From Udeniomyces pyricola (lineage: Eukaryota > Basidiomycota > Tremellomycetes > Cystofilobasidiales > Mrakiaceae), in assembly GCA_039545295.1 (NCBI GenBank), contig BCIK01000003.1, positions 62,001 through 126,000 on the forward strand: 64,000 bases of DNA, read 5' to 3'. The translations under genes were made by a program, and so were the position numbers. Shown piece after piece: positions 25,509 through 37,000 of this stretch; position 1 is the first letter of the stretch; every line of letters starts with the position of its first letter. Under the pieces are notes generated by a model. The model saw only the letters and a list, made by a program, of their open reading frames with translations, did no database searches and was not told the origin of the DNA.

Positions 25509-26747
25509 TAGAAGAAGGGAGAGGAGAAGACATTGCCTCCTTGTTCAGCGAAAAAAAAAAACGAAAAAGTCTCTGCTTTTGCAAGCTTGCTTCAACAAAA
25601 TCCGCCTCCCCCCCCCCCCCGGTCACCCTCCCTCCTTTAGTTGGATCCTCCCATATACAGCATCTCTCGATATCCTAGGACCCTCCCGTCTTCTCCGCTT
25701 TTCTTTTTTTTTGCCTTTTCATCCCCCAAGAGACAATAACTAGACATCTCCCCCCGCCTTTTCTTTCTCCTCTCTTCCCACACACACATACACACGTCGC
25801 ATCTCGGTTCCTCACACCTTTTTCTCTTTCTCTTTCTTTCCTTTTCGTTTTCTTGTCTGTCTCTCTTCCTTCTTTGCTCATGTGTCTCACTCGCTCTTTC
25901 ACCAGTGTTCCAGCGTTCCCGTGTTTTTTTTTTGTCTTTGTCTCATCATTCACTTCAATCCGATTCCCTACCAGCTTCTCTATATATAGTTGCTATAGCC
26001 CATTCAGCGTATGATCGATCTTCCGATCGATTGATCCCCCGTCTTGTTACAGCGTCTTACGATTTTCTCTGTCATTGTTCTCATATGTCTCTCATACCCC
26101 CCTTATTAGCACTAGTATTAGTAGTAGTCCTCCTCCTCTTCGATCCCTTCCCGTCTTTTGGCTTCGTACATGAATTATTCATGTTCTTCTCCTACTTTTT
26201 CGATTTAGTTTTAATTAGTCGACTGAGGGTTCGGTAGAACTGAGATGGACGTGGTTGGCTGTCGAGGGAGATTAGATGATGGACATTGAAGACTGAATAT
26301 AGAAAGCTAACAGAGACTATATGCGACATGGAGTAAGTTGGGGATATGTCAAATCGGCCAAGAAGCGTCGTCGGTCATGTTACGTATCATTTGCGATGGA
26401 CACACACATGTTCTGCGGCGCTACCATGGCGTGCGTGCGTATGTACGACGTACTACGAACAGTACGGTGTACGAACAGAACGTCGTCGACGCATCGACTC
26501 TGCCGCGCGCCTGGCCCAAACATTGAACAACACTAGTATCATTGGTATAAACTCACGCTATACATATACATATGCACGTATATATATATATATATATATC
26601 GACCTTGATGGTTGTGTGAGTCTATTCAATGCACGTGCCGCCGCCGTACGCATATATACTCAAGGAGCACATTGTTCTTTCGTTCAAGCTTGCGCCCTCG
26701 ATCTCCGAGTACCACCAAGGTCTTTGGTTATTTCCTTCGACTCGGGA

Positions 26748-26795
<48 letters not shown>

Positions 26796-26853
26796 CTCCT
26801 TCCATTTCGTTTTCTTCTTTCTTTCCCTGTTGTTTCCCTGTCTTCATACCATG

Positions 26854-26890
<37 letters not shown>

Positions 26891-27796
26891 ATTTCTCTCG
26901 TTAGACTTTGATTTCTCTCGTTAGACTTTGATTTCTCTCGTTAGACTCGAGTTCGAAAAGCTACTCAACAAAGTGGGGAGAGTTGTGCTTTTTTTTTTTT
27001 TTAATGTAATTTAATTTGGATAACGTCTCCCGAAAGGGAGATTGCGAACGACATGATTATAAGTGTGAAGCTAAACCAGAATTTGGGCAACTAAAGCGGG
27101 TACCAGATGAAGGAGGAGGGCAAAAGCTGCTGACCGAACAGAAGAAACAAAGATTGGACAAAGCCCAGACAAGAACGAAGGTTTCTTTCGCTCAACAGAG
27201 TGAGGGTGAAAAAAGCGGGAAGGGGAGAAAGGGGGGAGGGGGGGGGGGAATTGGAGGTAAAAGAGAAAAGTAAAGATGAGAGGGATATCTGAAGCAAGGG
27301 GGGGAAAGGGGAACTAACTGCATAGGTAGGTCGGTCGATGAAGGAAAGCTGTCTTTTGGGGAATGCAAATTCGTGTGAGTGATTTGATGGGATAGGGAAG
27401 GAGAGAGAGAGAGAAAGGGGAGAAAACCAAACAAAGTCGTTACGTGGATAGCGGATGGATACGAGGCATATGAAGCGAACAGGAGTGAAGGGAAAGAGTC
27501 ATGCGAGTGCGTAGAAGCAAATGGATGAACCGAAAGAACGAGTCGAAAAAAAAAAACACAGACAGAAACAGGAAGGAAGAGGAAAGGAAGGCAGGTGAGA
27601 TGGATGGAGCAAAGGACGGCAGCATGAAGATGAGTGACGAGCAGAACAAGTGAGAAAGTGCAGTAGGCAATGAATTGGGAAACAAGATAGAGAGGGAAGG
27701 GAGGGAAGGGGGGGAGGGAGGAGGAAAGAATTGAGGGAGCAAATTGAAAAGCGAGAGAAGGGGGCGCCGTCAGAGAAAAGGAACATTCTTTCTCGC
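25509..27796. other. Convergent intergenic region with T-tracts and a short tandem repeat
   Basis: The 3' flanks of the kinesin (plus) and the BRCT gene (minus) meet here. The region holds two long T-runs (26756-26796 and 26856-26889), a TA repeat (about 26580-26600) and a 3 x 20-bp tandem repeat (26888-26947). From about 27190 to 27750 the plus strand is purine-rich. The frames seen are low-complexity products of these tracts. Confidence 0.6.
26756..26947. repeat. Two poly-T tracts followed by a 3 x 20-bp tandem repeat
   Basis: Runs of 41 T (26756-26796) and 34 T (26856-26889) are followed by three identical 20-bp units (TTGATTTCTCTCGTTAGACT at 26888-26907, 26908-26927 and 26928-26947). The repeat abuts the second T-run. 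Confidence 0.95.
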
Positions 27797-30700
27797 TCAA
27801 CACCCCAACTCGGCAATCAACGACCGATCGAACCCCATGGCGTGAAGGGTCTCTTTAGGACAGCCTCGAGCGACAAGGGCTTGAGCGACCGACGTCAAAG
27901 TTGCTATGAACGACCAGGAGCGAACCAAAGAAGAAAAAAAAAAAAAAAAAAAAAAAAGTCAGCGGAGAGCGGAAGAGGGAGGAGACGATCCAAGGGAGAA
28001 AGACATTGCTTCGGAAGATGGGTTCCCAAAGAAACAACCAAAAGCTGATGGATAAATTAAACATAAAAGAAAAAAAAAAGAAACGTACCTCTCACGCTTG
28101 CAACATCAAACACGCCCGGTGCTTTGGCAGCTGGGGGCTGGATCTCGGCCTGGGCCGTGCGTGGTGCTGAAGGAGGTGGTGGGCGTAGCGATGCCGGAGC
28201 GGATGGCGGTGGTGGTGGTGGTCGTATTGTTGGTGGTGGTGGTGGTGGTGGGAGTGGGAGTGATGCCGGTGGTGGAGGTGAGAGTGGTGGAGGCGATGTG
28301 GTTGGCGGTGGGGGTAAAGTTCGGCGCGATCTCGACGAGGAGGAAGAGTCTGCTTGACGGACCGGAGAACGTGGTCGTCGAGGAGGTGACGGAGGCAGAG
28401 GTCTACCCCCATTACTGGAATCTGACGACTGTCTTCGTCGAACGTCTTCATACGATGAAGACGTCGATCGCGATCGGTTCGTTCCCGAAGCGTTTGGGGC
28501 GAGTTGTGCAGCTTTCAAGGCCTGAGCAGCCTTGAGAACCTCCCGACCCCGAACAGTCATCTCTCTCAACTGGTCCGCTGGCAATGGGTTCGATTCCAAC
28601 AATCGCCGAACCAAAGACTGCCCGGGTGGAGCGTCTGGCAAGGCTTGAACCGCTTTGTTAGCCGCTAGACTCGCTTGCTCCGTGGCCCATTTGTTTCGTT
28701 TCTTGCGCTGGGTTTTGGAGAGTCGGTCATAAGGAAGTCTCTGCCATGCAGGAAGGACGCTCGGCGGTGGAGGCCGAGCAGGTGGTACCGTCGGCCTATG
28801 CTCTGGATGGCGAGAGTCGTGAGAGGTGGTGGATTGGGCCGGAAGAAGAGATTTGCGGCGTTTCGCTTTCTGGGTAGAAGCGGGACGGATAGGGGGTGAA
28901 GGAGACGGTGGTCGGTGCCCTTCCTTCTCCAAAACTGCAGAACCTGAGGCATGGATCTTCGAAGACTCAGTCTGCGCACTCTGGGAGGAAGTGGAGGGCA
29001 GAGTGATCTGGTCATGAGCGAACGTATTGGAGGAAGAGGTGAGCAGAGAAGTCGTAGGAGCGGCTGGGTCGGGAGCAACGTTGGTAGAACCCAGGTTGAG
29101 TTTGATCTTGAAGCGAGGTTGATGCCATGCCGGGACAAGGTCATCAGAAGCGGCCGTAGCCATCGGTTCAGATTCGGGCGCAGCTCGGAGTTCATGTAGA
29201 GGTTGAGGCTCAGGTCCAGGCCGCCACTTGCCGGGCTCGAGCTCGGATTCAGCGTCGGAAGGGGGAGCAGAAGGCATAGGAGTCGCATTGGTAGTGAGAG
29301 GAGGAGGTGGAAGAGTGGACTGAACATGATTGAGCTGAGACGTAATGGATGATGCATTGGGAAGCGAAGCGGGCGCGGGAACGACTGAAGGTGTCGGGTG
29401 AGGTTTGGAGACAGCTGAAGGCCCAGTGGGCAAACGAAGGCGAAGCTTGAGAGTGGACGGTAACACAGATGGCGCTGCAGAATTTGATGAGACAGGTACG
29501 GGCAGCATGGAAGGGGTTGGTACTGGATTGGGTATGGTAGGAGCAGCGAGTGGCTCAGACGTGGCAGGCGTGGGGTAGGATACGGCCTGGGCGGTGACAG
29601 GAGAACATGACCCTGAGAAAGTTGCAAACAAGTTTGACAAGCATAGAGCAGTCAGTCAACCGAGTGTACAAATCCGAACCGAAACATGGGCAGCAGTACT
29701 AAGGGCACAGCTATAGCCGAGCCCTACCTTTGCTCTCGCTCGAATCGATGTCCATATCCGAGTCATGATTCGTACTTGACACGATGTCCATATCCGTCTC
29801 CATATCCGAATCATGGTTCGTACCCGACACGATAACCATGTTAGACTTCAGGCCCATCTCCGAACGATAGGCATGTAACCCGTCTTTCACATCCATCTCG
29901 CCACCCCTCATCAAATCAGACGCACTGCGACCACGAGCGGCTGAGGCACCAACATGACCAGCATCATAGAATGAAATCGGGGGGACCATAGCGGAGGATC
30001 GGACACTTGGCGGAACGGCGGGGAAGCGGACAATCTGGTCAATGATAGCAGTACTAGAGGTCGATGTTGTTGCTATTGGGGGAGAAAGGATGCCAACATC
30101 ACGGTGCGTTCGTGACGAGTGCGCTACATGAACAAAATGGTACGACACAAAGTTGGATTCCAAAACGAGATAAGAGACACGATTAAATCAGCTTAGCCTA
30201 CCCTCGTACGCAACGAGGACGAGCAAGACCAAACGCATCGTAACCCAGACTCACCGGCGATACGTTGGGCCGGGTCTACTCGGTTCGACACCGACGTGGT
30301 CGAGAATGCTCCTGAACTGTCTCTTTGCCGGATACGTGCCGAGGAGCTCGTGAGAGGTACATCAGGCGGCAACATTCGTCGGTGGGCAGGCAGTGGTGGC
30401 GTCGTCGGGGGATAGAAGGATTTGGATTCGGGCGATTGAAACGGCGAGCACGAAGTCCGACTTCGTTTCGGTGAGGGTGTGCGACACGCGCGTTGCGAAG
30501 AGGGCGTCGATGGGTATCGACGTTTGGACGAACCCGGAGACGAAGTGGCATAGCGGGATGACTCGTCACTCGGCGAACCGATACCCCAAGGATGGTTGAT
30601 GAATGAAGTCTGATGGTATGGGGCTGTTCGCCCAGAAGAAAGAAAAAGAAAAAAAAGAAAAAAGAAAAAAGAAAAGGTTGCGTCAACGACCAGACATGTG

Positions 30701-32737
30701 CCGTGATCGAAGTAGCAACAGAAAAATCAGGGCAAGTCGATGGCTACATCTCACGTACCTATGCTATCTCCATCGCGCGTCGAAACCGAACTCTCGCGAA
30801 CGCTGATGATATCCACCTCCTTTTCTTGGTTTCCATTTCTCACACCAGCCATACGCGACGTTGCCACCACATCCTCAACCATATCAATCTTACGGGAGTC
30901 TTGTTGTCCCGTCCGAGAATCAACAAATGCAGCAGTCCTAGAGTCAAATTCCGAGGACAACTGGCTCGTGAGGTCTGACGAGTCTGCGATGCCGAGGGCA
31001 GCACGTGAGTTAACGGGTGTACTGGAGCGAAGTTTGGATGACGGCGGCAGCGAGATCACCGGTGAAGGTGGTGGGGTCGTCCTGTAGGCAATGAGATCAG
31101 CAAAGAAGGATTGACGGGGAAATCCCAGATGACGGTAATCAGTCATTGAGGCTTGCCATGATAGAACGATTCCAATCGTACGAGGTGATGCGTACAACCG
31201 ACTTACCTAAAGACTGGGAGAGCGGGTGGCGTGGGCAACATGGCAGTTTCCGGGAGCCTGTAATCCTCGACCGGCAAACAGACGTTTCGGATCAAAGACT
31301 CCACTAGCCAATCGAACGAGACGGCTTCGACGTTGGCATCGTGACCATTTGGCAGACACTATGGGACCAAAGCGGTTTAGCTCGTACACACGTGAGTCGA
31401 ATCTGACCGCTAACAGAGGAGCAGGGTGAACATGACGAACGGATGTATCTAAGATGGCGATTTCGGGGGATTCATCCATATGGACGAGGATAGCTCCCCG
31501 GGCCTATTCCCCAACAGTCAAAGTTGACAAACCAAGTCAGCCATGAATTCATCGGAACCAACACAACAAGTCATGTCTATGGGTGGGGAGAATCACCTCG
31601 AGGGCTTCCTTGGCCCCAGCTCGACTCAACGGCAGCTCTTCGTCGAGCACAGGCGGGAGATAGCATCGCAGCGCACGCCTAAACCCATCATCAAACAATC
31701 AAAGCCAGAGAGAAAAAAGGCGTCAGGTTACGACCGAAACTCAACGCGACACCATCCTCATTTCTCATGGGCAGAACAAAGAAGAGTGTGTGGCATGCTG
31801 ACCCTCGAGCGACGCGACCAAAGATGGGATCGATTGATACTGGGGGATGGAAGAGAACGTATGGGAGTGGGACCCTCGTCGGCAACTTGAGATGGCTCGC
31901 TAACGCTCGATCATAACTCTCAAGATCAGGAAAGTCACTGAACGAAACCACAACATGACATCAGTTTTGACTTCAAGCCAACCTCTCTTTCCCAACGCAT
32001 GAGATACATGAGGGTCCGACGAGATGTCAAGAAGGGCTAAAAGGGGATGCGGTTCCATATTCGCGGAATGAACTCACTCTTCGACCATATCCTTCTCCCT
32101 TTGCTCCCTCATCAACCTCTCTTCCTCGACGACTTCCCAAAACTCCCATCGATGCGGACTCAGACTTGGATCTTCCACCACCCTTCCCCTCAGTAACCGT
32201 TTCCTCGCCTCGAGCGAATCGGGCGTGACGAAGAGGAGTTTCCTGCTTTCACCCGTGAGCAGTTCCCGACGAACGAGGTCAGAGGGGTCATCTTCGAGAA
32301 GAAGACAAAATCGACACCTCGGATCGGACGCCGACGTCAACAGTTTGCCTCCTGCAGTCTTTTGAGAAGAGGAAAACCAAAGCCGTTCAAAAGTGATGTT
32401 CAGAACGTTGGGCTTGAGGAATGCAAGTCTGACTGGCCATAGGTAACGGATGAAAGGGAAGAAGAAGGGAGGAGGGGAGCGGGGAGGGGTTGTTTAAAAG
32501 GAAAGGGATCAAGCCGGACTGGGAAACGACGCGTCTCCTTTCTGCCTCTCATTCGACATTGTAAGAAAGAAAGAAAGACCAAGTTCAACCTACCGTGATG
32601 GCATTCTTCATCCCATCTCTTCTCTTCTTACCCTCGATGGCCGAACTAAGGTAAACGCCCTGGCCCTTAAGCGGGGACCACGCGATGAGATCCGTTGGGG
32701 GTCCCTGCGGCCAACCGTGCCCTCCTTCGGTGGACAT
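27797..32737 (-). CDS. Tandem N-terminal BRCT-domain protein with long proline-rich tail
   Basis: Likely nuclear protein of 1202 aa. Exons: 32594-32737, 32078-32358, 31803-31937, 31597-31678, 31408-31503, 31207-31358, 30759-31081, 30255-30623, 29728-30123, 28089-29612, 27797-27903. BRCT 1 (about residues 30-110): GVYLSSAIEGKKRR, TTAGGKLL, KLLFVTPDSLEARKRLL. BRCT 2 (about 175-260): CYLPPVLDEELP, ALEARGAILV, VSFDWLVESLIRNVCLP followed by VEDYRLP, which carries the conserved Trp helix. BRCT domains bind phosphopeptides or each other, mostly in DNA damage response or telomere proteins. The rest is Ser/Pro-rich, with an internal acidic repeat (TNHDSDM twice), a KKRNKWATEQASLAANKAVQ-type helix and a polyproline region; the last exon encodes a short helix-like end. 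No Myb domain is visible, which argues against Rap1. A start at 32779 (14 codons longer) is possible but sits directly under a TATA box. The identity is unknown. Confidence 0.82.
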
Positions 32738-32779
32738 AGCGGCGCGTCGCTCTTTGGTGGTGGGCAAAGTAGGACCCAT

Positions 32780-32791
32780 CCTTTATATAGG
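32780..32791 (-). promoter_or_regulatory. TATA-box-like element upstream of the BRCT gene
   Basis: On the minus strand the element reads CCTATATAAAGG and ends one base before the ATG at 32779. With a usual TATA-to-start spacing of about 30 bp, transcripts would begin near 32750-32760. That excludes the ATG at 32779 and favours the one at 32737. Spacing in this species is not known. Confidence 0.45.
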
Positions 32792-34099
32792 CTATATCGC
32801 GCGTGTCGTTCGAACCCAACTGGAGACACGTCGAAGGGCAGGCGAGATGGAGAAGGGAAGAAGAGGCAAATGGGCGGGGAGGGAAGGAGGGAGCAGGTCG
32901 AAGAGTGGTAGCGGAGGCTGGTGGTGGTCGGGAGCGCAATCAACGTATCAACATGAACGCCTGCAGTCGGTCGATATACGACGTGACAAGGCGGTCGATT
33001 TACGAAGGGCGGCGGACCTCGCCGTGGACTAATCAAAGTGATACAATTTAAGTAATATATATATATATATATAATATCACGAGCAATTTGAATGCAACAT
33101 GTACACATTTTTCTTCTTCTTTCAATATCCCCATTACCGCCTGCATCCAGCCGGAATCGATATATTCAGTATATATACGCGAAGCTGGTTATAACCGAAG
33201 CAGCACGCAGTCGCGCGTACACCAAAGCTCAAAGGGAAGACGCCGGTTAGATACTTGAAATAGTATAAGCTGTAAGTACGTACTGGTACGTAACCAGGAA
33301 GAATGAAAGTCAGGCGTAAAGTTAGAGAAAGGAGAAATCAAAACAGGCATATTTCTGACAAAAGTGACATAGAGAAGAGCTGCTATTAGCGGAAAAGAAG
33401 GAAAGAAAGAAAGAAGATCAAATCAAACACGTCACACCCACGCACAAGATGATAGAAAAAGAAGAAGGAAAAAGAGAAAGAGAAAGACCAAGGCGGAAGG
33501 GAAAGAAAAGCGGAAAGGTTGTGTGATGGAAAGGATGAAGCAAAGCGGCTGACGAGAAGCACAAGGAAGTGAATGTTGAAAGTTGACTAAGTTAGCTACC
33601 AGTCCAAACGAACGTGGCATATAAAAGACCCGGGCGCGAGGAATTAGGTAAGACTGATAGAAGTTGGGTGGATTCAATCGATGTATGAGGAACGTGATAA
33701 TGCCAAAGAGATCACATGAGATGTAGGTGTATGGTTTTGAGTTTGCGTAGTGTGTTGAGAACGGCGAGAGAAAAGGAGGAGAGAGGGGGAGGATGGGAGG
33801 CGATATGTACGCAGGTGGGTAGAAACAGAAGGAGAAGGAAGGAGAGGGGGAGATCGTCGGTGTCATGGTGTGAATAGTGAGGGAAGGGGCATTCGTGGTA
33901 CGTAATGGCGTGTATATGTGAAGGATGCAAGGGTGCACGTGAGATGGGAGACGAAGGAAAGAACAGAAAAAAAAAAGATACAAGGGAAGAAAAAAGTGAT
34001 AGATGAATGGATGTAGGAGGAACGGGTGGCTGAAGCGATTTGATGCAAAGTGCAGAGACAAGGTCCGGCTCCGTCCCCCCTTTTCCTCTTCCTCCATCA
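32792..34099. other. Intergenic: BRCT-gene promoter and 3' flank of the Rho GEF gene
   Basis: It holds an AT dinucleotide tract (about 33055-33073) and, at 33360-34090, purine-rich plus-strand DNA that probably belongs to the 3' UTR of the minus-strand GEF. A 231-codon minus frame at 33432-34127 is Phe/Ser/Pro-rich low complexity, overlaps the end of the GEF gene and shows no motif. Confidence 0.55.
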
Positions 34100-37000
34100 T
34101 CATATTGCTGTCAACGAAGCCTCGCACACACGGTCGTCGACGTAGAACACGATCTTTGACCGCGGGTTGACAGGCGGCGGAGGCGGCAGTGGCATCCTCA
34201 TCGGTGGTGGTCGCATCTGCTGTGCACCGTTGACCGGAGGATAAGGTGGGTAATACCCACCTTGCTGTGGCGGATAATGCGGCTGCGGTTGATGATGAAT
34301 TGGCGGCCCGTAGGGATGAGGCGGTGGATGCTGCTGTTGCGGATGGTGAGGGGGCATGATCTGGCCACCTCGGCTGTAAGCCAACCGCTGCTGCTGAAGA
34401 AGTTGCTGCTGTTGGAGTTGAGCCGCCGAGTGGATCGCAGATGGCGGTGAGTCGGCAAAGAGAAGGCGGACGTTAGTACCCTGGATGACTTGAGTGAAGA
34501 CGCCTGTGTTGACGTTCCAAATCTCGACAAAGTTGGGGTCGAACGCCATGACCCAAGGATATTGAAGGGCTGAGCGAAAAAAAGAAGAGGCAGTAGAAGA
34601 TATCACATAGATCAGCGAATTAGCCACAAGGTCAGGGTGACTGATCAGAACGATATTTTGGAACATGGAAAAGGGGAAAAAGTTCACTTACCGAAATGGG
34701 TCGGGGTGCCTTCCCAGGTGATGCGCCACCGGACGTCATCCCGTTTCCTTGGTCCTCCGACTCTCCATCCATTCTTGTTGACGTAGAAGGCAAAGTCTAA
34801 GGAAGCATCAGATTGAACAAGGAAGCAAAGAAACCCAATCCAACACCCGTTAGTTCAAAGCTCGCTGACCCTCGTTAAGAACTCATCGTCGCGCGGTAAT
34901 GGCGATCACGCACCATCGTAACAAAGCAAGAAATCGGCTTCAATCCTATAGATCGCCACGGGTCGAACCGGTCGAAGGTTGTCCCTTTTGTGAACGAGCT
35001 CGAGGTTCGGATCGGCCGGATCGAGGAGTCCTTGAGTGTCAAGTGTTTCGAGGTCGACAATCTCGAAACCCTTGGTACAGCCAACACAGAGCTTAGTCTT
35101 GAGGAAGTGAATCGAGCTTGATTCAGTGGGAATATAGAACTCCTATGTTTTGGCGATCAGAAGAAAGAAAAAAGGATGGGAGACGTGAGTATGCGAGGTC
35201 TAATCTTCCCCTTGGATCAAGACAGCCAGCACCCATCGGCAACACAACGTACCTTGACGGCCTTGAGCGTATCGTGACGACTCGGTATGAGCTTGGAGAA
35301 TGCAGCGCCTTGTGGCTTCTTCTTTGTCGGAGCTTCGACAGGGTCCATAACCTTGATGGTTGTTGAGAGTGGCGACGACTTGACAATGCAGACGAGTGTC
35401 TTGCCGACGCAGACGCCCGCTTTGAAGAAGGTCGTGTGGGACGAGATTCGCTTGCCTCGCTTGAGGGCTGCCGTGGGGTCCTTTGGATCGAGCGCGTCAA
35501 GGGGAAAGGTCTGGACCGAGCGTTCTGGGTAAGAGAGAGCAGTAAAACGAGCAGGATGGTCAGCCAAAAAAATCTGATTTGACCACCATCGAACGCTCAC
35601 CGGCGCGGCGACGAACCTGAAAGGACAATGAGGAGCTGGAACTGCTCCAGGACGTCGACCTGAGTAACGTCCAAAATCGAGAGTACCATGACGGGTGGTC
35701 GATCGGGCTCGGTCAGATTTGAGAAGTACACGCCATCGTCGGTTCCATAAACCATGCGCCGACCAGCGTCTGAAGGGTAAAAATGATAGAGGGTCAATCA
35801 AGGATCCACCACTATTGAATTGAGAGATTGACTGAGCGAAGTATTCTAGAGACCAGACTCACCATAGGGCGCCGCACAATTGACCTTGTTGGGGCCCGTG
35901 AAGATAGTTTCGAGAGTGACGACCTCAATCTTGCGGTTCCTCTCTCTGACCAACTGCTGCTGCTTGTCAATAACTTCCAGCCACTTCTTGCGCTGAATGT
36001 GGCTCGCGCTCCAAAGAGTGAGCGAGTATCCACGTCGGCCGAGGTAGTTGAACGTGATGGAGAAGCCATGCTTGCCTTCCTTTTCGGGCTTGGCGTTGGG
36101 CTTGGCGTTGGCTGTGTCAGATTTTGAGGTCGAGGTTCGAGAGAGAAGCGATTTCGGGCGGATGCCGTATTTGGAGAGGTTGTACGACTCGTCTTGAGTG
36201 ACCATGGTGAGAAGCTCGAGTGGGATGGGCTGAAGCAAGCAAAGCAATACAAGGTTTGATGATGAACAATGTACGTTAGCGGCGGTAAATCTTTTGCATC
36301 GAAGCAGATCGTCTGTAGGATCCACGCACCCGTTTGTATAATCTGAGCTCTTCTGTCTTGTTGACCGACTTGTACCGAGCGAGGACGAGGACGTTATCGA
36401 GCAAGTACACTTCGAGATCAGCCGTCTCGCTTTGAGTTCCGCCGCGACGCTTGAGCTGGCCTTTGTGAATGAGCTCGCGATTCTCGTCGCTTAGTCGAAG
36501 CTCCTATACACAAGAAACGAACACACCCATGCGTCAGTGCAAAGCCATCGAACACAGGGGGGTTGCCAAAATCTGACTGCTCATACTCACATGCGACTCG
36601 TTCGGTCTCAACTGCGAGTCGAGCTGAGCGAGATCCATTCGGTTCTGCGTCTTGCCAGCGGCAGTATTGACACGCTCCAAAAAATCGTCAAAGAGCTTGA
36701 GGACTTTGGGGATCTGAATGAAATCGGGGTTGTCCTCACTCGTACTCTTGAGGATGGCCTTGAGGAGAAGCGGGTATCGACCAAGTCGCGTCGTCGGTCG
36801 GGTGAGGAATCCGTTGAGCTCGATCTTACGCGACTCTGGCAGTCGCTCGACCTCGTCAACGAACTTGACAAACTCGGCGTTGTCGACCTTTTCTTTTTCA
36901 AACTCGTGCTTGCCGTACTGTTGATGACCACCATAGTCGATGAAGGGTTGAAAGAGCGGGACTCGCTCGAGGAGGATGTCTCCAATTTGCTCGACGATGG

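Noticed and set aside
27192..27816. Overlapping minus frames of 100-203 codons, with signal-peptide-like hydrophobicity
   Set aside because: Products of a purine-rich plus strand (Phe/Leu/Ser/Pro only), three overlapping frames with the same bias, downstream of the BRCT gene stop.
28665..29627. 320-codon minus frame inside the BRCT gene tail
   Set aside because: Shifted frame of the 1.5-kb proline-rich exon; only the other frame joins both neighbouring exons in phase.
33432..34127. 231-codon minus-strand frame downstream of the Rho GEF
   Set aside because: Phe/Ser/Pro-rich low complexity from a pyrimidine-rich strand, overlaps the end of the GEF coding region, no motif or splice support; probably 3' UTR.
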